Shown here: one piece after another, positions 1 through 7,708 of the stretch
Layout of the letters: every line of letters starts with the position of its first letter
Numbering within the stretch: the stretch's first letter is position 1
DNA from: Deltaproteobacteria bacterium
GTDB lineage: Bacteria; Desulfobacterota; Syntrophia; Syntrophales; Smithellaceae
Direction of reading: 5' to 3'
DNA length: 34,733 nt
Assembly: GCA_025355175.1 (NCBI GenBank)
Contig: JANYAF010000069.1
Location: forward strand, 1 to 34,733
The notes under the pieces: model-generated
Database searches by the model: none
What the model saw: only the letters and a program-made list of their open reading frames with translations
Told to the model about the DNA's origin: nothing
Made by a program: the position numbers and the translations under genes

Positions 1-97
1 GCATCACCCCATAACATGATGATATGCATAATGTATTTCTAATGGTTTCCATTAGAACATGTTACGGTTGTTCTTTCAACTACTATAACGCGCAAAT

Positions 98-274
98 CAG
101 CTGCATCGATCAAAATCACCTAATGGAAAATCTGGGTTTAATATTCTTTTCAGCGTTTCCTCTGAGACCGATCAGGTCGGAGAGGCTCAGAAACTGGAAT
201 CAGGTGCCTATGTCAAGAAGCCCTATATTATGGAAAAAATCAGCGTGGCTATCTGGGATGAGCTAAACCGATAA
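98..274 (+). pseudogene. Decayed C-terminal fragment of a response-regulator receiver domain
   Basis: In the frame ending at the TAA at 272-274 the translation contains SSETDQVGEAQKLESGAYVK followed by KPYIMEKISVAIWDELNR. This matches the last third of CheY-like receiver domains of hybrid histidine kinases: the 'SGxSET..V..AQ.LGAGAYVKKPY' stretch with the conserved Lys-Pro pair, then the alpha-5 helix. Upstream the frame meets a stop at 95-97 and further stops before it, so the phospho-acceptor Asp and the N-terminal two thirds are missing. It is not a working gene. A different-frame stretch starting at 24 looks like chance coding. The family call rests on pattern memory of the KPY region and not on an alignment. 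Confidence 0.65.
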
Positions 275-406
275 TCTGCTGCATCACGAATAGTAACCCT
301 CAACTTCAGCCGACGGAGCAGAGTGTTGACTCGTAGATGTAAGCCCGACCTACCAAGATTCCTTTCTTCTTTATAAATCAAAAGCACACATCAGCCGGAT
401 GACTCG

Positions 407-1465
407 TTATTTCCGGACCGATTTCCTCCGCGCGGTTCCTCCGGCCATACAGGCGTTTTTCCCTTCAGTCCCGCATTTACAAATATCAATATCTCGTGTC
501 GGGATAAGCCCCAGATCGGTAATCATTTCGTGATCCAGTTTGCTATCCCGGCCCGTGGTGGTCAGATAATTTCCGGTCATGAGAGAATTTGCCCCGGCGA
601 TAATGCCCAGTGGCAGAAGCTGGCGCAGATTCTTCTCTTTGCCGCCGCACAATTTGATGTCCTTATCCGGGAGCATGAAGCGGAAAACCGCGATGGTCAT
701 GAGAATTTCCATTGGCGGCAATGGATGCAGATGGTCCAGAGGTGTGCCTTTGATCGGATTAAGGATATTGATCGGAATCGAATCGACATTCAGCTTGCGC
801 AGTGTTGCGGCAAGCTCGATGCGGTGTGTGACGCTTTCGCCCATGCCGAAAAGCGCGCCTGCGCAAACGGATAAACCGGCAGCTTTGGCGACGCTGATCG
901 TTTCCACATTTTCTTCATAGTCGTGTGTCGTGCAGATATTTTTAAAATAGCTGCGGGCCGTTTCCAGGTTGTGATGATAGCGGTAAAGGCCTGCGTCTTT
1001 AAGCTCACGGGCTTTTGCCGAATCGAGGATGCCCAGAGACGCGCAGGGATGTATCCCGATTTTGTTTATCCCGCGAACGGCTTTGAAAATTTCCGCCCAT
1101 TCCTTTTTGGCTTTCACGCGCTTGCCACTGGTGACAATGCCGAAAAACTCCGCTCCGTCTTTTTTGGCTTGGCTGGCTTCAGCGATGATTTGTCCGGCAG
1201 GTTTGAGCGGATAGGAGGGAACATTGGTGGAATAGTGAGAGGATTGCGCGCAGAATTTACAGTCTTCGGAACAACGGCCTGACTTGGCGTTGGTGATGCC
1301 GCATAAAATAATGTGCTTTCCCTTAAAGTGTTCGCGGATTTCGGAGGCCGCGGCCAAAACGCGATACGGAACGCCGGACCCTTCAACAAAAAGTTCCAGG
1401 GCCACCGCGGTGCTGATGCCTTTTCCCTTAATGGCTCTATTCTTCAGATTATCGATCAAATCCAT
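407..1465 (-). CDS. bioB: Biotin synthase BioB
   Basis: BioB is the radical SAM enzyme that inserts sulfur into dethiobiotin, the last step of biotin synthesis, in the cytoplasm. The protein is 352 residues, usual for the family. The CX3CX2C iron-sulfur motif is at Cys65, Cys69 and Cys72 (CSEDCKFC), followed by the typical AQSS. The HHNLET and the C-terminal GANSLMTGNYLTT stretches are BioB hallmarks. The C-terminus continues about 25 residues beyond the last typical motif and carries a CKCG stretch plus a basic tail, which may be a normal lineage extension. The ATG at 1465 has an AGGA-type ribosome binding site just upstream. The gene stands alone; no other bio gene is in the window. A sigma-70-like promoter lies at 1498-1527. 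Confidence 0.95.
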   Translation of the reverse strand: MDLIDNLKNRAIKGKGISTAVALELFVEGSGVPYRVLAAASEIREHFKGKHIILCGITNAKSGRCSEDCKFCAQSSHYSTNVPSYPLKPAGQIIAEASQAKKDGAEFFGIVTSGKRVKAKKEWAEIFKAVRGINKIGIHPCASLGILDSAKARELKDAGLYRYHHNLETARSYFKNICTTHDYEENVETISVAKAAGLSVCAGALFGMGESVTHRIELAATLRKLNVDSIPINILNPIKGTPLDHLHPLPPMEILMTIAVFRFMLPDKDIKLCGGKEKNLRQLLPLGIIAGANSLMTGNYLTTTGRDSKLDHEMITDLGLIPTRDIDICKCGTEGKNACMAGGTARRKSVRK

Positions 1466-1497
1466 GGTCTTTTTTCCTGTCTTTTGTCCTCGGGCGG

Positions 1498-1527
1498 TTC
1501 ATAGATAAATAAAGATTGGTTCGTCAA
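1498..1527 (-). promoter_or_regulatory. Predicted sigma-70 promoter of bioB
   Basis: Reading the minus strand, TTGACG (complement of 1522-1527) and TATGAA (complement of 1498-1503) are 18 bases apart, about 35 bases upstream of the bioB start. They match the consensus at 5/6 and 4/6. No BirA-type operator was recognised. Confidence 0.45.
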
Positions 1528-1710
1528 TATCACAATTTTAGATAAAAAAGAACAGATGGGAGAAGATAATGCGCGGATGAAGGTCTTATCGCCTGGCAGC
1601 CAAAACTTTCTTTCGTTGCTATGCGTATCGTCTTTTGATATGGCATCGTAAATTGATTAACGGGGCGCAGGCCTGTGAGTAATAGTAAATCTTCTGTAAG
1701 AAGTTAAAAT

Positions 1711-2577
1711 ATGAGTTTTATATATATCTTACTCGTTGTGCTCGGAATTACAACCGTCGCATATCTTGCGAAACTCTCGGCGAAAAACGGCATATCATCA
1801 TTTGATTTAACATTTGTGATGTTCGCGGCTGCCAGTGTTCTAGGGTATCTTTTCGCAGAATTTAATAATGTGGAGATAGCATGCTATACATTTGAACTAT
1901 GCTCCGTTTCCGCAATAGCCGGGATCGGCGGAGCAACAGCCGTTTTCGTTTTTAATAAATCGGTACGGGTTGGGCATTTTGGTTACTCCAATGCCATTTA
2001 CAGATCATCGTTTCTAATACCGGTTATTTTCAGTGTTATATTTTTCAGGGCCACGCTGAATATGATAACCATGACCGGAATATTATTCATACTAACGTCA
2101 ATAGTTCTTGTCTCCTGGTCAAACAATGCTTTTGCCAAGGACAAAAACAATAGTAACACGCTATGGTTTTTCATGATCATAGGTGCTTTTGCGTTAAGCG
2201 GTCTTCCAAGGATCGGACAGCTTTTAATAAGTCATTACAAATTCAATTCATTTGCATACCTCTTTATGTCGTACGCCGTCGGTTTTATTCTGATGTTGAT
2301 TTTCTTTCTGACCAGACGGAAACGAGTGAAAGCACGGGCTTTGTTTTATGGAATCCTTGCCGCTTTTGCAAGCTATGTCGGCGTATATTGCACCCTTGAA
2401 GCGCTAAAACTTATGCCTGCTGCGGTTGTGTTTCCTATTACGCTTAGCGCTCCGATTATGCTTGGTATGATCATTTCATTCATTTACAGAGAAAAGATCA
2501 GGTTGGCTGGCTGGATAGGCGTTTTTATAGGCATATGCGGGATAACAATGCTCTCTCTTCAAATTTATACTAAATGA
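1711..2577 (+). CDS. DMT-superfamily (EamA-like) membrane permease
   Basis: This 288-residue protein is almost entirely hydrophobic, with about ten predicted membrane segments in two halves, as in drug/metabolite transporter permeases. The second half ends with a typical EamA pattern: LEALKLMPAAVVFPITLSAP, then a GWIGVFIGICGITMLS helix. A short charged loop (TRRKRVKAR) separates the halves around residue 200. The substrate cannot be told from sequence. The gene is visibly richer in A and T (ATA, TTA and AAT codons) than the mla and lpx genes around it and has no functional partner nearby, so recent acquisition is possible. A 245-base gap separates it from bioB; I saw no convincing promoter, RNA or terminator there. 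Confidence 0.75.
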   Translation: MSFIYILLVVLGITTVAYLAKLSAKNGISSFDLTFVMFAAASVLGYLFAEFNNVEIACYTFELCSVSAIAGIGGATAVFVFNKSVRVGHFGYSNAIYRSSFLIPVIFSVIFFRATLNMITMTGILFILTSIVLVSWSNNAFAKDKNNSNTLWFFMIIGAFALSGLPRIGQLLISHYKFNSFAYLFMSYAVGFILMLIFFLTRRKRVKARALFYGILAAFASYVGVYCTLEALKLMPAAVVFPITLSAPIMLGMIISFIYREKIRLAGWIGVFIGICGITMLSLQIYTK

Positions 2578-2612
2578 TCAGAGAGAATAAGAAAAACGGT
2601 CTTCAATTTTCA

Positions 2613-2641
2613 TTGACAAGCATCAGGTAACAGGCTTAAAT
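2613..2641 (+). promoter_or_regulatory. Predicted sigma-70 promoter of the mla-type operon
   Basis: A perfect TTGACA at 2613-2618 is followed after 17 bases by TTAAAT at 2636-2641 (4/6 match to TATAAT). It sits 57 bases before the MlaE start and is the only good promoter-like pair between the permease gene and the operon. Confidence 0.55.
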
Positions 2642-2698
2642 ACTTTACAAAATTTAATATTACACTCTTTATGAACCTTTCAAGTCGTCAGAAAAGAC

Positions 2699-3877
2699 AT
2701 GGGAATGGTGGAACGTTCACAAAAAGATTGCCAGGCTGCTTACAAGATTTCTTCTAAATGGGAAGATTTGAATCTTTTCATTTATCTTGCAGGCGAGTTC
2801 GGCCTGAAAAATCTGATGGCCTTCACATGCGACATCAAACGGGAGATTTCCAGTCAAAAGGCCCAAGACATAACTATCGATTTTTCTCAAATCTGCTATT
2901 TAGACAGCGCAGCGGCCCTGGCTCTTGTTCAAATTGAAAAGGAAGCCGTCGCACAAAATATCCAGTGCCACCTGGTAAATTTGAATGATGAAGCCAAAGG
3001 GATTTTCAGCGTCATTCATGATGATGCGCTCACCCACTTGCCTTTTAAGTCGGAAGTATCCCACGAGGGCTTTATCCGCCAGGTGGGACAAGCATCACTT
3101 GATGTCACCCGTGATTTTATCAATTTCGTCACGTTTATCGGCGAACTGCTGGTCGCTCTTTACTACACCTTGAGGCATCCGAAGACGCTGCGGGGAAAGG
3201 ACGTTTTCTTTTACGTCCAGCGGGCGGGTGTGGACGGCCTGCCTATTGTCGCCCTTATCGGTCTCCTGATGGGTTTGATCATGGCCTTCATGTCTTTTTT
3301 GCAGTTTAAACAATTCGGGGCGAATATTTACGTCCCCGCCCTGGTCAGTTTTGCCATGGTCAAAGAACTGGGGCCTCTCATGACGGCCATTCTGGTCGCG
3401 GGACGTTCCGGTTCTGCTTTTGCCGCGGAAATCGGCACCATGGTGGTCAACGAAGAGGTGGACGCGCTCAGTACGATGGGCTTTGATCCGATTCGCTTTC
3501 TAGCCGTCCCGAAGGTTCTGGCCACTATTATCGTCGTGCCGATTCTGACCATTTATGCCGATCTTTCCGGCATTCTCGGCGGCATGATCATCGGCGTCAC
3601 CAGCCTGGACCTGACGGTAAAAACTTACATTACCCAGTCGATAAAAACGATCGAGGTGTTCGATGTCGTCACCAGTTTGATTAAGGCCGCCGTGTTTGCC
3701 GGGTTGATCTCCGCCATCGGTTGCCAGCGGGGATTCCAAGTGCGCTCAGGCGCTCAGGATGTCGGTAAATATACCACTTCCGCCGTTGTCGCGGCGATCT
3801 TTCTGATCGTGGTGGCTGATTCCATTTTTGCCATTATGTTATATTACGTTAAAAGATACTCCGTACTGACCGGTTAA
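2699..3877 (+). CDS. mlaE: STAS-MlaE fusion: lipid ABC transporter permease
   Basis: This is the inner-membrane permease of an MCE-type phospholipid transporter. The protein is 392 residues against about 260 for E. coli MlaE. The extra N-terminal part (about residues 20-125) is a STAS domain with a typical core (TIDFSQICYLDSAAALALVQ), equivalent to the separate MlaB protein of E. coli. The permease domain runs from about residue 140 to the end. It shows the MlaE signatures KELGPLMTAILVAGRSGSAF, then AAEIGTM, and EEVDALSTMG. The fusion ties the regulatory STAS unit to the permease one to one. It is the first gene of a four-gene operon with the ATPase, the MCE protein and a lipoprotein. The ATG at 2699 has a poor ribosome binding site; ATG 2705 is an alternative. 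Confidence 0.92.
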   Translation: MGMVERSQKDCQAAYKISSKWEDLNLFIYLAGEFGLKNLMAFTCDIKREISSQKAQDITIDFSQICYLDSAAALALVQIEKEAVAQNIQCHLVNLNDEAKGIFSVIHDDALTHLPFKSEVSHEGFIRQVGQASLDVTRDFINFVTFIGELLVALYYTLRHPKTLRGKDVFFYVQRAGVDGLPIVALIGLLMGLIMAFMSFLQFKQFGANIYVPALVSFAMVKELGPLMTAILVAGRSGSAFAAEIGTMVVNEEVDALSTMGFDPIRFLAVPKVLATIIVVPILTIYADLSGILGGMIIGVTSLDLTVKTYITQSIKTIEVFDVVTSLIKAAVFAGLISAIGCQRGFQVRSGAQDVGKYTTSAVVAAIFLIVVADSIFAIMLYYVKRYSVLTG

Positions 3878-3921
3878 TAGTCAAACAGATTCAAAATGAA
3901 AGATACTAAAGGAGTTCTGTT

Positions 3922-4716
3922 TTGGAACCTTCGGAAAACAAGCCCATTATTGTGGTAAAAAATCTGACCGCCCGCTTTGGAAACAATATTGTTTTTGAAG
4001 ATGTCAGCTTTGAGGTATACAAAGGAGAAGTTCTTGTAATTGTTGGCGAATCTGGGTGCGGCAAATCGACCCTCCTGAAGATCATGATCGGGCTGCAAAA
4101 ACCTTCCGCCGGCCAGGTTTTGTATCAGAGAACCGATATTACCCACGCCACGGAAAAAGATCTTAATCTTTACCGGCAGAATATCGGCGTGCTTTTTCAG
4201 TCCGGCGCTTTGTTCAGTTCGATGACGATCAAGGAAAATATTGCGCTGCCGCTTTCGGAGTACACAAATCTCGATTCCGCCTCCATACACCAGATTATTA
4301 AAATGAAATTAGGTATGGTCAACCTGGCAGGCTACGAAAATCATCATCCGTCGGAACTTTCCGGCGGCATGAGAAAAAGAGCCGGCATCGCCCGGGCGAT
4401 GGCGCTCGATCCCCGTGTGCTTTTCTTTGACGAACTATCCGCCGGCCTCGACCCGGTCACTGCGGTGGAGCTCGATAATTTGATCATCAAGACCAACGAA
4501 GCCCTGGGAACAACAATGGTTATTGTGACCCACGAGCTGGAATCTATTTACAAAATAGCTCATAGAGTGCTAATGTTGGATAAAGAGGCAAAAGGGATGA
4601 TTGCCGAGGGCAAGCCTTTGGAATTGAAAGAACAGGCGACAGACCCGCGGGTGAAAAGTTTCTTTTTACGACAGTTGCCGTCCGCACCAGACGAACAGAG
4701 GTTTTATGTCAACTAG
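3922..4716 (+). CDS. mlaF: MlaF-type ABC transporter ATP-binding protein
   Basis: This is the cytoplasmic ATPase that drives the MlaE permease. It has 264 residues: Walker A GESGCGKST at 42-50, signature LSGGM at 146-150, Walker B VLFFDE ending in catalytic Glu171, and an H-loop in VTHE. The MlaF-specific C-terminal extension (VKSFFLRQLPSAPDEQRF) is present; in E. coli this tail reaches over the neighbouring subunit. After the Walker B Glu the usual Pro is replaced (DELSAGLDP instead of DEPSAGLDP). The start is a TTG at 3922 with a strong AAAGGA site 8 bases upstream; no ATG fits. The gene overlaps mlaD by 11 bases, which suggests translational coupling. Confidence 0.93.
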   Translation: MEPSENKPIIVVKNLTARFGNNIVFEDVSFEVYKGEVLVIVGESGCGKSTLLKIMIGLQKPSAGQVLYQRTDITHATEKDLNLYRQNIGVLFQSGALFSSMTIKENIALPLSEYTNLDSASIHQIIKMKLGMVNLAGYENHHPSELSGGMRKRAGIARAMALDPRVLFFDELSAGLDPVTAVELDNLIIKTNEALGTTMVIVTHELESIYKIAHRVLMLDKEAKGMIAEGKPLELKEQATDPRVKSFFLRQLPSAPDEQRFYVN

Positions 4717-5638
4717 AAGCTCGAAATTTTTAATCGGTCTTTTTGTCATTATCGGCATGACGATTCTGGCGGTCATCATCATCTGGGTGGGCGCGTCCAG
4801 AATCCTGATGAAGGGTTCCCTCTACGCGGCATATTTCGATGAATCTGTCCAGGGATTACAAGTGGATTCAGCTATCAAATACCGGGGAGTGGAAATCGGC
4901 AAGGTGCAGAGCATCGATGTAGCGCCGGACTACCGCCTGATTGAAGTGATCATGAAAATCGAGCTGGAGGGTGATTTGCAAAATCAAACCATTGCCTCGC
5001 TGAAGACAGCAGGGATTACCGGAATCGTCTTCATTGAACTTGACCGGCTCAGTGCCGGCGAATTGGCCAGTTCGCCGAAACTTACTTTTAAACCAAACTA
5101 TCCGGTCATCCCGTCCCGCCGGTCGGAAATCAGCCGCTTCCTGGCAGACACAAGCTTCATTATGCAAAACATCAAAGATATCGATTTCAAGGGTATTTCC
5201 GATCAACTGAAAAACACCACCCATGCCATAGAAAACTTCCTGGAAGGCAAGCGCATCAATAATATCATGGCAAATTTGGAATCCACCTCCGCCAATCTGG
5301 ACCAGACGATTGCCAAAATCAACAAAACGGTTGCTGAAGGCAAAGTGGATAGGGTCGTCAATGAAACCCTGGGCATTTTATCGGAAGCCCGACAACTGAT
5401 CGGGCAGGCCAGAAGTGAAATCAACGGTTTAAATCTACGCGAAAAAGCAGAGCGAACGGATGCCATCCTCAAAGACATCGACAAAAAAACAAAAACAATC
5501 ACCAGCAATCTGCAAGACACGTCGGAAAATTTGCGGGCAACCTCGGAAAATCTGCAAAAGCTGTCCGATAGTTTGAACAGAGATCCGTCGGATCTGATTT
5601 TTACAAAACCGGCGCCCCCGCGCAAAGCCATGGAGTAG
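4706..5638 (+). CDS. mlaD: MCE-domain substrate-binding protein MlaD, long form
   Basis: This is the periplasmic lipid-binding MCE protein, anchored by one N-terminal membrane segment (about residues 7-30). The MCE domain follows at about 38-118 (VQGLQVDSAIKYRGVEIGKV, then ITGIVFIEL). At 310 residues it is much longer than E. coli MlaD (183). The extra 150 or so C-terminal residues are helical and coiled-coil-like, rich in Asn, Ser and Thr at repeating spacings (LESTSANLDQTIAKINKTV; NLQDTSENLRATSENLQKL), and end in a short RDPSDLIF tail with prolines. This resembles needle-forming MCE proteins such as PqiB rather than E. coli MlaD. It overlaps the ATPase gene by 11 bases and is followed 16 bases later by the lipoprotein gene. 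Confidence 0.9.
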   Translation: MSTRSSKFLIGLFVIIGMTILAVIIIWVGASRILMKGSLYAAYFDESVQGLQVDSAIKYRGVEIGKVQSIDVAPDYRLIEVIMKIELEGDLQNQTIASLKTAGITGIVFIELDRLSAGELASSPKLTFKPNYPVIPSRRSEISRFLADTSFIMQNIKDIDFKGISDQLKNTTHAIENFLEGKRINNIMANLESTSANLDQTIAKINKTVAEGKVDRVVNETLGILSEARQLIGQARSEINGLNLREKAERTDAILKDIDKKTKTITSNLQDTSENLRATSENLQKLSDSLNRDPSDLIFTKPAPPRKAME

Positions 5639-5654
5639 TGAAAGGAATCAGAAA

Positions 5655-6323
5655 ATGGAAAATCTTTTATCACAGCCACGATGCTTTCAGAAAATATGGC
5701 AAAGCTTTTATTTTGTAATAATCGTTTCATCTTTCTTTCTAATCACAGGATGCGCCACGAGCGGTAAGCCGCAAGATAACGTCGAACGTTATCTTTTAAA
5801 TTACCAGGCGCCCTCCTGGAACAAACTCGAAAAGCTTGCGACATCCGTCAAGTTTAACCGGTTTTCCATTGCCGCCGCCTATAATTCCACCAACATGATC
5901 TTTCGCAGCGATGCTTACAGCCTTGATTCCTTCAATTACTCCCGCTGGGCGGTCAGTCCGGCCGACATGATCGGCGACAGCCTCTTTGGCGACATGATAG
6001 GGAGCGGCCTTTTCCTCGCAGTCTTTTCCCGACACGAAACAGATGAAGGACGATTTATCATCTCGGGCGGCATTGAGGAATTTTATCTGCGGACGGATAA
6101 AAGCAATAAAACAGCTCTCATCAGTATCTCCATCTCCATGCAAGACTCCCGGGCAAAAGAAACCGGCAAAAGAATGATGTTTCAGAAGAAATACGTTCGG
6201 GAAGAACCTTTGCAAGAACCGTCCCCCAAGGGGTACTGCCAGGCCGCAAGCCAGGCCATGCAGGCCATCTCCCGTGAAGTCATCGGCGATATTTATGCGG
6301 CCGTTAAAACCACCGCTGAATAG
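5655..6323 (+). CDS. ABC-type transport auxiliary lipoprotein (PqiC-like), outer-membrane partner of the MCE system
   Basis: The 222-residue protein starts with a hydrophobic segment (about residues 16-31) and a lipobox ITGC with Cys33 as the lipidated residue. The mature part begins with a YLLNYQAP-type strand typical of the ABC-transport auxiliary lipoprotein family (PqiC/LptE-like folds) that sits next to MCE operons. There is no Asp immediately after the Cys (CATS), which would fit sorting to the outer membrane if E. coli Lol rules apply. It follows mlaD with an AAGGA ribosome binding site. It probably forms the outer-membrane end of the lipid channel in place of MlaA/MlaC, neither of which is in the window. 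The family call rests on context, lipobox and size. Confidence 0.75.
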   Translation: MENLLSQPRCFQKIWQSFYFVIIVSSFFLITGCATSGKPQDNVERYLLNYQAPSWNKLEKLATSVKFNRFSIAAAYNSTNMIFRSDAYSLDSFNYSRWAVSPADMIGDSLFGDMIGSGLFLAVFSRHETDEGRFIISGGIEEFYLRTDKSNKTALISISISMQDSRAKETGKRMMFQKKYVREEPLQEPSPKGYCQAASQAMQAISREVIGDIYAAVKTTAE

Positions 6324-6334
6324 ACGAGTGTTCC

Positions 6335-6727
6335 ATGAAAGAAATTTCCGTACAAACCCATTCCCGTTTCGAAATGATTGACATCACGGCGGCTGTCCAG
6401 AAAGCGGTGCGCGATGAAAAAATCGAATCGGGCATTGGCCTGGTTTACACGCCCCATACCACTGCCGCGGTGACGATCAATGAAAACGCCGATCCGGATG
6501 TGCCCCACGATATCCTGGCGGCACTGGATCGCATTGTTCCATTATCCGCGAATTACCGACACGCGGAAGGAAATTCCGCCGCGCACGTCAAGTCATCGCT
6601 GGTCGGCGCGTCCGAAATGGTCATCATTGAAAACGGCCGCCTGATTTTAGGAACCTGGCAATCGATCTTCTTTTGCGAATTTGACGGACCACGAGCAAGG
6701 AAAGTGTATATTAGTTTTAAGTTTTAA
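6335..6727 (+). CDS. yjbQ: YjbQ/UPF0047 family protein
   Basis: This small 130-residue protein belongs to the YjbQ (UPF0047) family. The conserved stretches are PHTTAAVTINE at 40-50, HAEGNSAAHVKSSL at 76-89 and GTWQSIFFCEFDGPR at 106-120, which carry the family's His and Glu metal-site residues. E. coli YjbQ has weak thiamine-phosphate synthase activity, but the true role of the family is not settled. It follows the lipoprotein gene by 11 bases and may be read from the same transcript. The last codons and the stop fall inside the left arm of a palindromic repeat (6719-6809), so the C-terminal residues SFKF are supplied by repeat sequence. Confidence 0.92.
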   Translation: MKEISVQTHSRFEMIDITAAVQKAVRDEKIESGIGLVYTPHTTAAVTINENADPDVPHDILAALDRIVPLSANYRHAEGNSAAHVKSSLVGASEMVIIENGRLILGTWQSIFFCEFDGPRARKVYISFKF

Positions 6728-6809
6728 GATTTAAGTAGTTAAGGTTTAGGCGGAGGCGCTTCGCGCAATCACTATTTTTTACTTAAATTTTAAAACTTAA
6801 CTACTTAAA
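6719..6809. repeat. Palindromic interspersed repeat, copy 1; possible bidirectional terminator
   Basis: Two AT-rich arms surround a GC-rich core. A perfect 14-base inverted repeat pairs 6730-6743 (TTTAAGTAGTTAAG) with 6796-6809. The core at 6753-6768 (GAGGCGCTTCGCGCAA) is found in reverse complement at 32798-32813 in copy 2. The left arm (17 bases, 6719-6735) is identical to 32766-32782. It lies between the convergent yjbQ and inositol-phosphatase genes and overlaps both ends, so it could form a hairpin at either transcript end. Confidence 0.75.
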
Positions 6810-7567
6810 ACTTTTAACATCTGTTCATGTATCAACCCATTGCTGGCGATGAGACTGGGCGAATCCAAACGCCACGTTCCGCCGGCCATATCGGAAATGA
6901 CACCACCTGCTTCTTCGACCATCAGGCAACTGGCAGCCGTATCCCAGGGTTTGAGCTTCAGTTCCCAGAATCCGTCAATCCGCCCGGCGGCAAGATAGGC
7001 CAGATCGAGAGCCGCCGCACCCGGACGCCGGATGGCCTGCGCTTTTACTGCCATCGCGTTGAAAAAATTCAAGTTATTATCGGGGCTTACTCGGATGTCA
7101 TAGGGGAAACCGGTGGCCAAAAGACTGCGGGATAGATCGCTTACAGAAGAGACATGCAGCTTTTTTCCATTGAGATAGGCACCGTCTGAGCGACAGGCGA
7201 AAAACAGGTCATCTCTGGTTGGATCGTAAATAACGCCCAGAACCACAACGCCATCTTTTTCCAGTGCAATGGAAACGCAAAAAAAAGGAAATCCATGTGC
7301 ATAATTGGTTGTTCCGTCTAGAGGATCAATAATCCAGCGCATAGCTGCCCGCTCATTCTTCGCGGCCGATTCCTCAGACAAAATCCCATGATCGGGATAC
7401 CGGAGGCTTATTTCCGCAAGAATCAGTTCCTCCGACATCTTATCCGCTTCCGTCACCAGATCGATGGTCCCTTTATAATAAATTTGATTATTCTTAGTGA
7501 GTTTTTCGACGAGCAACTTTCCTGCCTGTCGCGCCAGATTTTGGACAAAATCGACGATCTCTGTCAT
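6797..7567 (-). CDS. Inositol-monophosphatase family protein (SuhB/CysQ-like)
   Basis: This is a cytoplasmic Mg2+-dependent sugar or inositol phosphate phosphatase of 256 residues. The family motifs are all present: TEAD (about residues 39-42), SEES with metal ligand Glu at 65-66, IDPLDGTTNYAHG with Asp81 and Asp84, and KPWDTAA near residue 209. The substrate is not fixed by sequence; myo-inositol-1-phosphate, fructose-1,6-bisphosphate or 3'-phosphoadenosine phosphate are known for relatives. The start at 7567 has a good GAGGAG site. It is read divergently from the rodZ-like gene and convergently with yjbQ, with the palindromic repeat at its 3' end. Confidence 0.9.
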   Translation of the reverse strand: MTEIVDFVQNLARQAGKLLVEKLTKNNQIYYKGTIDLVTEADKMSEELILAEISLRYPDHGILSEESAAKNERAAMRWIIDPLDGTTNYAHGFPFFCVSIALEKDGVVVLGVIYDPTRDDLFFACRSDGAYLNGKKLHVSSVSDLSRSLLATGFPYDIRVSPDNNLNFFNAMAVKAQAIRRPGAAALDLAYLAAGRIDGFWELKLKPWDTAASCLMVEEAGGVISDMAGGTWRLDSPSLIASNGLIHEQMLKVLSS

Positions 7568-7708
7568 GAATATAAACTCCTCATTAAGATGATTATCTCA
7601 AGACTTTAAACCATAAAGTACGTTAAAAAGTAAGAACTATCTTAAAAGTTGCGCTGCATAAGGAATAGTGCTAAACAAAATAAAAATATGTTTGTTTGTG
7701 ATAGATTA

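Noticed and set aside
24..266. An 80-codon open frame at the left end
   Set aside because: Its sequence has no recognisable features, and the overlapping +1 frame shows clear receiver-domain residues, so this frame is a shadow of a pseudogene.
325..356. TGTAAGCCCGACCTACCA as part of a hairpin repeat or tRNA
   Set aside because: It resembles half of a common 'GGTCGGGCTT..AGCCCGAC' repeat, but no partner arm is present, and no tRNA cloverleaf can be drawn around it.
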